Made by a program: the position numbers and the translations under genes. From an uncultured Woeseiaceae bacterium (lineage in GTDB: Bacteria; Pseudomonadota; Gammaproteobacteria; Steroidobacterales; Woeseiaceae), in assembly GCA_947258565.1 (NCBI GenBank), contig CAMYJB010000008.1, positions 1 through 64,000 on the forward strand: a stretch of 64,000 nucleotides of DNA, in the 5' to 3' direction. Below, piece after piece: positions 38,791 through 47,676 of this stretch. Position 1 is the first letter of the stretch; every line of letters starts with the position of its first letter. The notes below the pieces were generated by a model. That model was not told where the DNA came from and searched no databases. It saw nothing but the letters and a program-made list of their open reading frames with translations.

Positions 38791-39798
38791 ATGAAACAGG
38801 TACTCAGGAATTTCTTCGTTGCTGCAGCAGGCATCGCGTTACTCGCTGCATGCGGCGGCAGCAGCGACGATGGCGGTGGATTGACGGGCGGCACGAGCAG
38901 CGCCCCACCTGCCGTTATTACCTCTCAGAACGCCCCGGATATTGCAGGGGTGGTTGCTGACGTAGCGCTTGGACAGGGTATCTTTACGTCGATCATTACC
39001 CCGGGCTTGCCGATTAACGTAGGCGGCCCGGATGTCGCCTTTGCCCCGGTCATGAAGCCGATTCTGTCGGCCACGATGAAGACGGCAGCTCCGTCGCAGC
39101 TCTACGCGACGAGCGCGGGCCGCGAAAACTGTGCGGTATCCGGCACCGTGGACGTGCAGGTGAATATCTCCGATCCTGCGCAGCCGTCCATCAACGACCG
39201 TTTCGCATTCGAATTCGCAAACTGCGATGACGGGACGGGCGCCGTGGTAAACGGCAGCATGACGATTACGATCTCGGCTATCGGCGGCGACCCGGCGTCC
39301 GGCAACTTCGTCCTCGGCATGCGGATCGAATTCTCCGCCTTCGCGGTGACGGAGGGCGGCGAGACGGCCAGCGCGACCGGCACGATCAACATCGAAATCG
39401 ACACGACCGACCCGCTGGTCACGACGATCACGGTGTCGACCAGCACGCTCGTTACGACGTCCGCTGGCACCGAGGAAATTCTCACGAATTACACTGTCGT
39501 GATCACTGAAGACGCATCCACATTCCCGGTTGCGGTAACGGTGGAGACCTCGTTCACGATTTCGAGTCCGCGAATCGGCGGTAGCGTGACGGTTTCGACT
39601 TCGCTGTCGCTGCAGTCCATGGGCGAGGACTACCCGTTCGTCGGCGAGCTGCGTATCGAGGGCGCCGATGGTGCCGTCATCGTCATGATTGCTCTGGATG
39701 CGAATACCGTCCGGCTGGAAATCGACATCAACGGCGATGGAGCAGTCGACGATACGGTTGACATGCCGTGGGATGAACTGACTGGGGCCACCGGCTGA
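38791..39798 (+). CDS. Hypothetical lipoprotein rich in beta-strand Thr/Val repeats
   Basis: A 335-residue predicted lipoprotein, lipobox LLAAC at about residues 18-22, followed by a flexible GGSSDDGGG linker. The rest is dominated by alternating Thr, Val, Ile and Ser (TITVSTSTLVTTSAG and similar), suggesting an elongated beta-sheet domain; a CAVSG and an ANCDDG pair could form a disulfide. The end, DINGDGAVDDTVD, resembles a dockerin or EF-hand-like calcium loop. I do not recognise a family. Start 38791 has a GGGAG ribosome site. It is inserted between rlpA and dacA and is closed by a strong terminator. Confidence 0.65.
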   Translation: MKQVLRNFFVAAAGIALLAACGGSSDDGGGLTGGTSSAPPAVITSQNAPDIAGVVADVALGQGIFTSIITPGLPINVGGPDVAFAPVMKPILSATMKTAAPSQLYATSAGRENCAVSGTVDVQVNISDPAQPSINDRFAFEFANCDDGTGAVVNGSMTITISAIGGDPASGNFVLGMRIEFSAFAVTEGGETASATGTINIEIDTTDPLVTTITVSTSTLVTTSAGTEEILTNYTVVITEDASTFPVAVTVETSFTISSPRIGGSVTVSTSLSLQSMGEDYPFVGELRIEGADGAVIVMIALDANTVRLEIDINGDGAVDDTVDMPWDELTGATG

Positions 39799-39823
39799 CG
39801 GTGCCGCCGCCCGGAAGCGAAAA

Positions 39824-39851
39824 GGCCCTCGAACGAGGGCCTTTTCTTTTT
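39824..39851 (+). terminator. Rho-independent terminator after the hypothetical lipoprotein gene
   Basis: A perfect stem GGCCCTCG/CGAGGGCC with a two-base AA loop (or a GAAC tetraloop) is followed by TTTTCTTTTT. It ends the mreB-rlpA-lipoprotein transcription block about 25 bases past the stop, so dacA needs its own promoter. Confidence 0.93.
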
Positions 39852-39873
39852 CCAGGTCTCTCTCGCGCTTCGA

Positions 39874-39907
39874 GAAGCACTCCCGCGTGAACGGGAAGCG
39901 CTCCCGC
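39874..39907. promoter_or_regulatory. Direct repeat in the dacA promoter region
   Basis: GAAGCACTCCCGC (39874-39886) and GAAGCGCTCCCGC (39895-39907) match at 12 of 13 positions with a 21-base period, two DNA turns, so both copies face the same side of the helix. About 35 bases later comes TAAAAT (39940-39945), a possible -10 for dacA with no good -35. This looks like tandem sites for a regulator, but no binding protein is known. Confidence 0.4.
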
Positions 39908-39977
39908 AGACAGCCAACACATGCGCTCCCCAATAGGGTTAAAATAACGCCCCGTCTGAACTCCCCACTGTGATCGA

Positions 39978-41111
39978 ATGAAGCGTCTCGTACCTGCTCT
40001 ATGCCTGTTGCTGGCCACTACCACGGTTTTCGCCCAGTCGCGACCGGTTCCTGCCCCGCCGATCATCGGCGCAACGAGCTACCTGATGATCGAAGCGAAG
40101 TCAGGCCAGGAACTCGCCGCGTTGAAGCCCGACACGCCGGTACCGCCCGCGAGCCTGACCAAGCTGATGACGACCTACGTGGTCTTCCGCGCGATCGCTG
40201 AAGGCCAGATCACGCTCGAAGATGAAGTCACGATCAGCGAGAAGGCCTGGCGCATGCAGGGCTCGCGCATGTTCATCGAGGTTGGCAGCCGGGTTCGCGT
40301 CAAGGACCTGCTGCTCGGCGTCATCGTGCAGTCGGGCAACGACGCGAGCGTCGCTCTCGCCGAGTACGTGGCGGGTTCGGAGGAAGTCTTTGCCGCGATG
40401 ATGAATCAGTATGCGCAGACGCTCGGAATGACATCGACGAATTTCGTGAATTCCACGGGATGGCCCGACGACGATCATTATACGACGGCGCGCGACCTGG
40501 CGATCCTCGCGCGTGCCCTCATCGAGGAGTTTCCCGAGCACTACAAGTGGCACGCAATCAAGGAATTTCAGTGGGGCGATATCAATCAGCCGAACAGGAA
40601 CAGGTTGCTGTGGCGGGACGATTCCGTCGACGGATTGAAGACCGGCCACACGGAAGCGGCAGGCTATTGCCTGGTCGCGTCAGCCGAGCGCGACGGCATG
40701 CGAATCATCTCGGTTGTGCTGGGCACCGCGAGCGACAAGGCACGCATTGATGGCAGCCAGGCGATGCTCAACTACGGTTTTCGCTTCTTCGAAACGCGCC
40801 TGTTGTACAAAGCCGGCGAAGAAATTACGCGCGCCCGGGTATGGAAGTCGGCCAGCGAATATTCTTCGCTCGGTCTCATGGAAGATCTCTATATCACCGT
40901 GCCGCGCGGCACCTATGACTCGCTCGAGTCCGTGCACAACATGCCCGCCGTCATCGAGGCGCCCATCGCCGCCGGCCAGCCATTGGGTGAGATCAAGGTC
41001 AGCCTGAACGACGAGATCGTGGTGCAGGAGCAGCTTCGCGCGCTGGCCGACAATCCGAGCGGATCCTTCTGGCAGCGCACCGTCGACACCGTCATGCTCT
41101 GGCTGGAGTAG
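39978..41111 (+). CDS. dacA: D-alanyl-D-alanine carboxypeptidase (PBP5/6 type)
   Basis: A 377-residue low-mass penicillin-binding protein that trims the terminal D-Ala of stem peptides. A signal peptide (ends TVFAQS) is followed by SLTKLM (SxxK), the SGN motif in VQSGNDASVALAEY and KTGHTEAAGYC (KTG). Residues about 275-360 form the C-terminal beta domain and the last 18 an amphipathic membrane anchor (WQRTVDTVMLWLE). It heads a dacA-ybeD-lipB set. Confidence 0.96.
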   Translation: MKRLVPALCLLLATTTVFAQSRPVPAPPIIGATSYLMIEAKSGQELAALKPDTPVPPASLTKLMTTYVVFRAIAEGQITLEDEVTISEKAWRMQGSRMFIEVGSRVRVKDLLLGVIVQSGNDASVALAEYVAGSEEVFAAMMNQYAQTLGMTSTNFVNSTGWPDDDHYTTARDLAILARALIEEFPEHYKWHAIKEFQWGDINQPNRNRLLWRDDSVDGLKTGHTEAAGYCLVASAERDGMRIISVVLGTASDKARIDGSQAMLNYGFRFFETRLLYKAGEEITRARVWKSASEYSSLGLMEDLYITVPRGTYDSLESVHNMPAVIEAPIAAGQPLGEIKVSLNDEIVVQEQLRALADNPSGSFWQRTVDTVMLWLE

Positions 41112-41116
41112 CACGA

Positions 41117-41380
41117 GTGAGCGACGAGTCGGTCATGACATTCCCGTGCTCGTTCCCCATTAAGCTGATGGGACGCGAGAGCAGCGTATTTCGTCACACG
41201 GTCAGGGAACTCGTCGAGAAACACACCGGTCCGCTCGATGACGACGCCATCGAATCGTCGTTGAGCCGCAATGGCCGTTTCGTATCGGTAACCATAACGG
41301 TCATCGCCGAGAGCCGGGAGCAGCTGGACAACATCTACCGCGACGCGACGGCGCATGACGATGTCATAATGGCCCTGTGA
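41117..41380 (+). CDS. ybeD: DUF493/YbeD family protein
   Basis: An 87-residue ACT-like regulatory protein with [24 protein letters not shown] and [28 protein letters not shown]. In E. coli YbeD lies between dacA and lipB exactly as here, and its biochemical role remains unclear. Translation from GTG at 41117 is likely; an ATG seven codons in is the alternative. Its stop overlaps the lipB GTG by four bases. Confidence 0.92.
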   Translation: MSDESVMTFPCSFPIKLMGRESSVFRHTVRELVEKHTGPLDDDAIESSLSRNGRFVSVTITVIAESREQLDNIYRDATAHDDVIMAL

Positions 41381-42048
41381 GCACGCCCGCAAGCAACCTG
41401 GCGCCATCGATAACCGTCCGCAACCTCGGGCTGCAGGACTACGAGCCCCTGTGGCGGGCGATGCAGCGCTTCACCGATACGCGCACCGCCGGCACGGCGG
41501 ACGAGATCTGGTTCACCGAGCATCCGCCGGTATTCACGCTGGGTCTCAACGCCAGCCGGGACCACCTGCTGCAGACCGGCGATATCCCGGTCGTGCAGAT
41601 CGACCGTGGCGGGCAGGTCACCTACCACGGCCCCGGTATGCTGATGGTCTACCCTCTCATCGACCTCAAGCGGCTCGGTCTCGGTGTCCGCGACCTCGTA
41701 ACCGCCCTGGAGCAGAGTGTGGTCGACCTGGCGGCCGAATATGGCATTGACGCCCGCGCCAACCCTGAAGCCCCGGGCGTGTACGTTGCCGACACCAAGT
41801 TTGCCAGCGTGGGATTACGCATCCGCCGTGGCGCCAGCTATCACGGCATGGCGCTCAACGTCAAAGTCGACCTCGAACCTTTCCTGCGGATCAACCCGTG
41901 CGGTTACGCAGGTCTCGAAATGACCGATCTTGCCACGCTGGGCGGCGACAGCGACCTCGACGCCGTAAGTCGCAAATTGCTGCCGCACTTCCTCGAACAC
42001 CTGCACCTGAAGGATGCGAACGTGACCAGCGACCCTCCGGAGTCGTAG
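41377..42048 (+). CDS. lipB: Octanoyl-[acyl-carrier-protein]:protein octanoyltransferase LipB
   Basis: A 223-residue enzyme moving octanoyl groups from ACP to lipoyl domains, the first step of lipoate synthesis. Seen: [21 protein letters not shown], the Lys region [14 protein letters not shown] and the catalytic Cys in [14 protein letters not shown]. The start is GTG 41377. No lipA follows, unlike in E. coli; instead a 290-bp palindromic element separates it from the convergent murU. Confidence 0.95.
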   Translation: MSTPASNLAPSITVRNLGLQDYEPLWRAMQRFTDTRTAGTADEIWFTEHPPVFTLGLNASRDHLLQTGDIPVVQIDRGGQVTYHGPGMLMVYPLIDLKRLGLGVRDLVTALEQSVVDLAAEYGIDARANPEAPGVYVADTKFASVGLRIRRGASYHGMALNVKVDLEPFLRINPCGYAGLEMTDLATLGGDSDLDAVSRKLLPHFLEHLHLKDANVTSDPPES

Positions 42049-42334
42049 GAGCGCTTCTCGAACCACGACCCCGCCTTTGCCTCAAGGCGGGCCGCTCCGA
42101 TACCTTTTCTCGTCATGGCTCGCCGCGCTGCGCGCGGCTGCGCTTTACTTCCTCGAAAAGGCAATCCTCGCGGCCCGCCCAGAGGGTACACCGGCGATCA
42201 TCGCTCTTACTACGCGGGCTGGTCCGGGGCGTTTGTCGACCGAAGTAAAGCGCAGCGCAGCGAGCCATGAGGGAGACAAATGCCCCGGCCGCCCGCTGGC
42301 TCATCAGCAGTCGTGGTTCGAGAACCTCTGCTAC
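42045..42334. repeat. 290-bp nested palindromic element between convergent genes
   Basis: The gap between lipB and murU is one long imperfect palindrome. Its outer arms (42045-42069 and 42310-42334) match at 22 of 25 positions, 15 of them in an unbroken run (TTCTCGAACCACGAC), and contain the TAG stops of both lipB and murU. Inner arms at 42114-42151 and 42242-42269 match over CATGGCTCGC and TGCGCTTTACTTC, with ten extra bases in the left copy. A further hairpin lies at 42070-42091. It has the form of a MITE-like or snap-back dispersed repeat, or a large bidirectional terminator; no protein is encoded. Confidence 0.75.
42070..42091 (+). terminator. Hairpin downstream of lipB
   Basis: A perfect 8-bp stem CCCGCCTT/AAGGCGGG with loop TGCCTC, 22 bases after the lipB stop. 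A TTTT run follows about 12 bases later (42103-42107), further away than in a canonical Rho-independent terminator. It lies inside the 290-bp palindrome. Confidence 0.5.
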
Positions 42335-42975
42335 GGGCGGTTGAGATCGGCCAGGCGCTCCGGCGTGCCCACGTCTTCCCACAACCCTTCATAGAGGCTG
42401 CCGGCAAGTCGCCCTTCGCGGGCCGCCGTCTTGAGCATGGGCGCGAGCGGGAAGCGCCCCGGCTTGCAGCCCGCGAAAAACACCGGCCGGTAAACGGCAA
42501 CCCCCGAAAACGTATACGCCGCATTGCGATCTTCGCAAACACGCCCGTCCCGCAGGTCGAAATCGCCCTGCTCTTTGTGCGCGGGCCTCGGTACCAGGAC
42601 GAGATGGCCCACGTCCGATTCGGCGAGCCCGGCAGGAGGCAGGGGCATGTCCGTGTAGATATCTGCATTGACCACCAGGAAGGGGTCGCGGCCCAGCATC
42701 GGCAAGGCACGGTATATACCGCCACCCGTTTCGAGAATGTTGTCGCCTTCCTGGCTGTAGACCACGTTCACTCCGTATGCGTGGCCCGACCCTATCCTGT
42801 CGGCGATCCGTTCGCCCAGCCATCCGAGATTGATCACGACGGTCTCGATGCCTGCAGCTTTGAGTCGCTCCATGTGTCGTTCGAGCAGACTTTTACCCCG
42901 TACTTCGACAAGCGCCTTGGGCGTGGTTTCCGTAAGCGGCCGCAGGCGCTCGCCATGTCCCGCGGCAAGGATCAT
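42331..42975 (-). CDS. murU: N-acetylmuramate-1-phosphate uridylyltransferase MurU
   Basis: A 214-residue nucleotidyltransferase making UDP-MurNAc from MurNAc-1-phosphate. The N-terminus is MILAAGHGERLRPLTETTPKAL, the family's nucleotide-binding signature, with NADIYTDMPLP as the metal site and LWEDVGTPERLADLN at the end. It follows amgK by five bases, the pairing typical of the Pseudomonas-type cell-wall recycling route that bypasses de novo UDP-MurNAc synthesis and confers fosfomycin tolerance. Confidence 0.93.
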   Translation of the reverse strand: MILAAGHGERLRPLTETTPKALVEVRGKSLLERHMERLKAAGIETVVINLGWLGERIADRIGSGHAYGVNVVYSQEGDNILETGGGIYRALPMLGRDPFLVVNADIYTDMPLPPAGLAESDVGHLVLVPRPAHKEQGDFDLRDGRVCEDRNAAYTFSGVAVYRPVFFAGCKPGRFPLAPMLKTAAREGRLAGSLYEGLWEDVGTPERLADLNRP

Positions 42976-42980
42976 CGCTA

Positions 42981-44060
42981 TCACGCCCGCGAGTCCAGCT
43001 GTGGCAGGCACCGCTCATTGATGAGCCGCACGAGGAAGCCGAGCTCATCGTGGCGCGGCAGCAAATCCACGATATAGGAGAGTGTGCGCGGAATATCGAG
43101 CATGTAACCCGGCTTGCCGTCGCGGTGATTGAGCCGGGCAAAAATTCCGGCCGCTTTCAGGTGGCGCTGCACACCCATGAGTTCAAATGCACGAATGAAG
43201 TCCTGCTCGGTAATCGCCTCATGCATGGACTTGTCGAGCAGACCGTAGTAGTTGCTGACCCACTGCGCTGTGCGACCGGCCGGCCACCTTATGTAGCAGT
43301 CCTTGAGCAACGACACGAGATCGTAAGTGAGCGGGCCTTCAACAGCGTCCTGAAAATCCAGGATACCCGGGCTGTTTTCATTCGTGACCATCAGGTTTCT
43401 CGAATGATAATCCCGATGCACGAATACCTGCGGCTGATCCAGCGCGTTGCGAACGAGCAGGTCGCAGAGCGATTTCCAGGCCGATTCCTGTGCTGCATCG
43501 AATTCGATACCGAGGTGCTTACCGCACAGCCAGTCGTGGAACAGGGACAGCTCGAATCGCAACAGCGCCTCGTCGTAGGGCGGCAGCAGGGCCTGGTAGG
43601 CGGCGCCGCGGTTCTGCATGACGGCGAGCGCGCGCAGAGCATCGGCATACAGAACCTCGGCGCTCGAGACATCCGCCTCGAGACGGTCCAGGTACAACGT
43701 GGAGCCGAGGTCTGTCAATAACAGGTAACCCTGTTCCAGGTCTGCCTCGATCACGCGCGGTGCATTGAGCCCCATCGCTTCCAGATAGCCGGCAACCCGG
43801 ATGAACGGCAGGCAGTCTTCCTGTGGCGGCGGTGCGTCCATGACGATGAAGCTGTCATCGCCCTTTTGCAATCGAAAGTAACGCCTGAAGCTGGCGTCGC
43901 CCGAAGCGGGTGTAAGATCGCCACCAGCGACTGCGCCAACACCTTCGACCCAGTGTTTCAGCGCTGCAAGACGGGCATCCGCCCCGGCATTCGAATGCTT
44001 GATCGCTTGACTCCGTAACGCGTTGAAGCGCCTGACAATCTGTGCGAAGGTAACTAACAA
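42981..44060 (-). CDS. amgK: N-acetylmuramate/N-acetylglucosamine kinase AmgK
   Basis: An aminoglycoside-phosphotransferase-fold kinase of about 359 residues that makes MurNAc-1-phosphate for MurU. It has GDASFRRYFRLQKGDDSFIVMD in the N-lobe (two separated motifs), the catalytic VFVHRDYHSRNLMV loop and LDFQDAVEGPLTYDLVSLL for the metal. No in-frame ATG begins near the domain; TTG at 44060 is the best start I can offer and leaves a 31-bp gap to the divergent lptD. The frame is open further upstream, but that overlaps lptD. Confidence 0.88.
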   Translation of the reverse strand: MLVTFAQIVRRFNALRSQAIKHSNAGADARLAALKHWVEGVGAVAGGDLTPASGDASFRRYFRLQKGDDSFIVMDAPPPQEDCLPFIRVAGYLEAMGLNAPRVIEADLEQGYLLLTDLGSTLYLDRLEADVSSAEVLYADALRALAVMQNRGAAYQALLPPYDEALLRFELSLFHDWLCGKHLGIEFDAAQESAWKSLCDLLVRNALDQPQVFVHRDYHSRNLMVTNENSPGILDFQDAVEGPLTYDLVSLLKDCYIRWPAGRTAQWVSNYYGLLDKSMHEAITEQDFIRAFELMGVQRHLKAAGIFARLNHRDGKPGYMLDIPRTLSYIVDLLPRHDELGFLVRLINERCLPQLDSRA

Positions 44061-44091
44061 GGTATCAAATAAGAATGCCTGATAACATCCC

Positions 44092-46341
44092 GTGGTCAGC
44101 GCTTCCACACGAGCATTGGATTCGGCCGCCGATTTGTTTTCCAGATACCTGATCACGTCGATCTGCCTTCTCGGCCTGCCGGCGGCCCACGCCGCCGATC
44201 CGCTTGCCTGCGAAAACACCCTCGGGACGCGGCTGACCGAGGACGCACCGAGAGCCATTCCCCTTGACGACCCCAACGCCATACAGCTGGAGGCCGGCCG
44301 CGTCGAGGCCGAGCTGGGGGAGCGTCCTACGGCATCGCTTAGCGGCGGCATTCTGCTGCGGCGCGCCGACAAGCTGGCGGGTGCCGACAGTGCCCGATAC
44401 GACCCCCAGACGCTCTCGCTGTATCTCAGCGGCGACGTACGCTACGAAGATCCAGGCACGCAGATACGCAGTGACAGCGCCGAGTTCGAGTACGAGTCCG
44501 GGCGGATAGGTTTCTCGGGCGCCGAGTTCTGGATGGGCAGCAATAATTCACGGGGCGCCGCCGATCGGCTGCAGATAAGCCAGGACGGTCTGCTGCAACT
44601 CGACAATGTCAGTTATACGACCTGTCCACCGGGATCGAACGACTGGTTGCTGCAGGCAAACGACATCGATCTCGACAGCCGCAGCGGCACCGGCAAGGCC
44701 CGCGGCGTGAAGCTGCGTTTCCAGGGTGTACCGATACTTTACGCACCCTACCTGTCGTTCCCGATCAGCGATGCCCGCAAGACCGGCGTATTGACGCCCG
44801 AGATCGGCAGCACGAGCCGCAGCGGCAACGAGATCATCGTGCCGTTCTACTGGAACATCGCGCCCAATTATGACGCGACATTCACGCCGCGCGTCCTTAC
44901 CGACCGCGGCGTGCAAATGCAGGGGCAATTCCGCTACCTCATGAAAGCACATAACGGCGTGATCGATGCGGAGTACCTCAACGATGACAGCCTGACCGGA
45001 GAGTCACGCAGCTATGTCGGGATCGACCATACGAGCCTGTTGCTAAGTCGCTGGCGCGGCGAAGTCGAATTCCGCGAGGTCTCGGACAACCAGTATTTCG
45101 AAGATCTCGGCAGTAACCTGAGCACTTCGACGATCACGCACCTCAACCGTGCGGTGCGTTTCGACTACCAGTCGGACGCGCTCTTCCTGTTCGGCCAGGT
45201 CCAGGACTTCCAGACGATCGACGATGCCATTGTGCCTGACGACGAGCCCTACCGCCGCCTGCCCCAGTTGCTTGCCCGCGGCCGCTGGCCGGGGCTTTGG
45301 CTGGGTTCGACGATCAACCTCGATGGCGAAATCGTTAACTTCGACCGCGACGTCGGCGTGACGGGCTGGCGTTTCAACCTGGCGCCCGAGCTTGCGCTCC
45401 CGCTAGCGCGGCCCGGATTGTTCTTCACGCCCGCGATCGCCGTGGACTATACGAGCTATGATCTCAGTAACACCGATCCGGGGCAGCGCAGCAATCCCGA
45501 GCGCGTGCTGCCAATAGCCAGCGTTGATACCGGCATCGTGCTGGAGCGCCTGATCAACAACTCGAGCAGAGCACGCGTGCAGACGATCGAACCGCGCCTT
45601 CTGTACGTGCACGTACCCTTCGAGGATCAGTCGGACCTGCCGGTCTTCGACACGATCACGCCCGACCTCAACCTCGTGCAGCTGTTTCGCAAGAACAGGT
45701 TTCTCGGTGTGGACCGCATCGCGGATACGGACCAGCTCAGTGTCGGCATCACCTCGCGCGTGCTCGACGTTGCCACCGGCAGGGAGTTGATGTCGGCCAC
45801 GATCGGGCAAATCCGTTACTTCAACACCAGCAACGTAACGCTGCCCACGGCGCCGACCTTCACCGACGAGTCATCGGACTACATCGCGGAACTGCGCTTC
45901 CTGTTGCTGAGGAACGTGAATTTCGATCTCGGCCATCAGTGGGGAACCCGCGATCGCGGAACGACCCAATCGCAGGCACGACTGCAATACCGCCCGGCGA
46001 CGAATCGCATCATCAACCTGGCCTACCGCTTCCGGCGCGACTCGCTCGAACAGGGCGACGTGTCCTGGTCGTGGCCGCTGAGCAGGAAGTGGAATTTCGT
46101 TGGCCGCTACAATTACTCCTTCCGCGACGAGAAACCGCTGGAGGAATTCTACGGCCTAGAGTACGAGAGCTGCTGCTGGGGGCTGCGCATCGTTTCGAGG
46201 CGCTACATTTCGACTCGCGACGGAACTCGGGATACGACCTACGGTCTGCAACTGGTACTGAAGGGCATGGCCAGTGTCGGCACCGCCGCTGACAAATTGC
46301 TCGAACGTGGTATTCTTGGCTACTCGGCAGACCCCCGGTAA
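44092..46341 (+). CDS. lptD: LPS-assembly protein LptD
   Basis: A 749-residue outer-membrane barrel that inserts lipopolysaccharide, working with LptE. After the signal peptide (ends AAHAADP) comes a beta-jellyroll of the OstA type (AIQLEAGRVEAELG...), then the barrel. The four cysteines of the disulfide-rearrangement mechanism are visible: PLACEN, SYTTCPPGSNDW, and the vicinal pair in YESCCWGLR. It starts with GTG at 44092. It diverges from amgK-murU and precedes surA, the periplasmic chaperone it depends on. Confidence 0.96.
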   Translation: MVSASTRALDSAADLFSRYLITSICLLGLPAAHAADPLACENTLGTRLTEDAPRAIPLDDPNAIQLEAGRVEAELGERPTASLSGGILLRRADKLAGADSARYDPQTLSLYLSGDVRYEDPGTQIRSDSAEFEYESGRIGFSGAEFWMGSNNSRGAADRLQISQDGLLQLDNVSYTTCPPGSNDWLLQANDIDLDSRSGTGKARGVKLRFQGVPILYAPYLSFPISDARKTGVLTPEIGSTSRSGNEIIVPFYWNIAPNYDATFTPRVLTDRGVQMQGQFRYLMKAHNGVIDAEYLNDDSLTGESRSYVGIDHTSLLLSRWRGEVEFREVSDNQYFEDLGSNLSTSTITHLNRAVRFDYQSDALFLFGQVQDFQTIDDAIVPDDEPYRRLPQLLARGRWPGLWLGSTINLDGEIVNFDRDVGVTGWRFNLAPELALPLARPGLFFTPAIAVDYTSYDLSNTDPGQRSNPERVLPIASVDTGIVLERLINNSSRARVQTIEPRLLYVHVPFEDQSDLPVFDTITPDLNLVQLFRKNRFLGVDRIADTDQLSVGITSRVLDVATGRELMSATIGQIRYFNTSNVTLPTAPTFTDESSDYIAELRFLLLRNVNFDLGHQWGTRDRGTTQSQARLQYRPATNRIINLAYRFRRDSLEQGDVSWSWPLSRKWNFVGRYNYSFRDEKPLEEFYGLEYESCCWGLRIVSRRYISTRDGTRDTTYGLQLVLKGMASVGTAADKLLERGILGYSADPR

Positions 46342-46347
46342 CAATTA

Positions 46348-47643
46348 GTGTTAAAAATCAAATACTTATATGCGGTTGTCGCAATCGCGGCAGCGGCGTC
46401 GACGACGGCTGATGAACTCTCCGAAACCGGTGAGTTCCTCGACGGCGTGGCGGCAATCGTCAATGAAGGCGTCGTGCTGAAGAGCCAGCTGCGCGACGAG
46501 ATATCGATGATCACGAAGCGCGCCCAGCAGCAGGGATTCCAGCTGCCGCCGGCGAACGTCCTGCAGGAACAGATCCTCGAACGTCTCATCCTCACCGAAA
46601 TTCAGCTTCAGCGAGCCAACCAGATCGGCCTCACGATATCGGACCAGATGCTGAACGACTCGATTGCGCGCATGGCACAGCAGGCGGGCATTCCCTTCGA
46701 CCAGATGCCCGCCGCCCTGGCGGCGGACGGCGTCGACTACGCAGACTTCCGGCGCGGCATGCGCGAGGAGATCACGCTCGAGCAGCTGCGGCGTATCATG
46801 GTCGGCCAGGAAATCGACGTGTCCGACCGCGAAATCGAGCAGTGCATTACAGACCTCGAGGACAACGTCGTCGTCAATTCGAGCTGGAACCTCTCACACA
46901 TCCTGGTAAATCTGCCGGAAAGCGCGACGGCGGCGCAGATCGAGGAAACCCGCGACCTGGCCCGGCAAATCCATCAGCAGATCATTGACGGTGCCGACTT
47001 CGGGGAAATGGCAGTCCGTTTCTCACAGAGCGATACCTCGCTGCGCGGCGGCTCCCTCGGCTGGATCGAAGGGCAGCAGATTCCCTCGTTTTTCGTGGAT
47101 ATCCTCTCGGACATGGGGGCCGGCGATGTTTCCGAGCCATTTCGGACCTCGAGCAGCTTCCACATCGTCAAGGTGAACGAACTCAGGAGCGCCGTTCAGC
47201 GCAGTGAGATCAACCAGACCAAGGCGCGTCATATCCTTATCACACCCAATGAGATCATCGATGACGCGACGGCCAGGCAGCAGCTCGACGACGCGCTCGA
47301 GCGAATCGAGGAAGGCGAGGACTTCGGCGAGCTTGCGAAACTGTTGTCCGATGGCCCGACAGCCCCGGTTGGCGGCGACCTTGGATGGTCGGACCCCGGT
47401 TCCTTCGTCCCTGAATTCGAACAGGTCATGGACAACCTCGAGATCGGCGAGGTCAGCGAGCCGTTCCGCAGCCCGTTCGGCTGGCACATCGTCGAGGTAC
47501 TCGAGCGGCGCGTTTACGACAACACCGAAGACCTGAAGCGACGCAATTGCGATGCACGCATTCGCAACAGCAAGATGGAAGACGAGACGCAGCTGTGGAT
47601 GCGCCGTCTCCGCGACGAGGCCTTCGTCGTCAAACGAATGTGA
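46348..47643 (+). CDS. surA: Periplasmic chaperone and peptidyl-prolyl isomerase SurA
   Basis: A 431-residue periplasmic chaperone for outer-membrane proteins. A short leader (ends SAATTADE-like region, about residue 20) is followed by the N-domain (FLDGVAAIVNEGVVLKSQLRDE) and two parvulin domains: one at about 185-285 (SHILVNLPESAT... GGSLGWIEGQQI) and one at about 290-390 (ARHILITPNEI... GGDLGWSDPGSFVPEFE). The start is GTG at 46348, six bases after lptD. Confidence 0.96.
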   Translation: MLKIKYLYAVVAIAAAASTTADELSETGEFLDGVAAIVNEGVVLKSQLRDEISMITKRAQQQGFQLPPANVLQEQILERLILTEIQLQRANQIGLTISDQMLNDSIARMAQQAGIPFDQMPAALAADGVDYADFRRGMREEITLEQLRRIMVGQEIDVSDREIEQCITDLEDNVVVNSSWNLSHILVNLPESATAAQIEETRDLARQIHQQIIDGADFGEMAVRFSQSDTSLRGGSLGWIEGQQIPSFFVDILSDMGAGDVSEPFRTSSSFHIVKVNELRSAVQRSEINQTKARHILITPNEIIDDATARQQLDDALERIEEGEDFGELAKLLSDGPTAPVGGDLGWSDPGSFVPEFEQVMDNLEIGEVSEPFRSPFGWHIVEVLERRVYDNTEDLKRRNCDARIRNSKMEDETQLWMRRLRDEAFVVKRM

Positions 47644-47676
47644 ACGCGGGAGCCTTCCACGGCCGCCGCAACCGCC

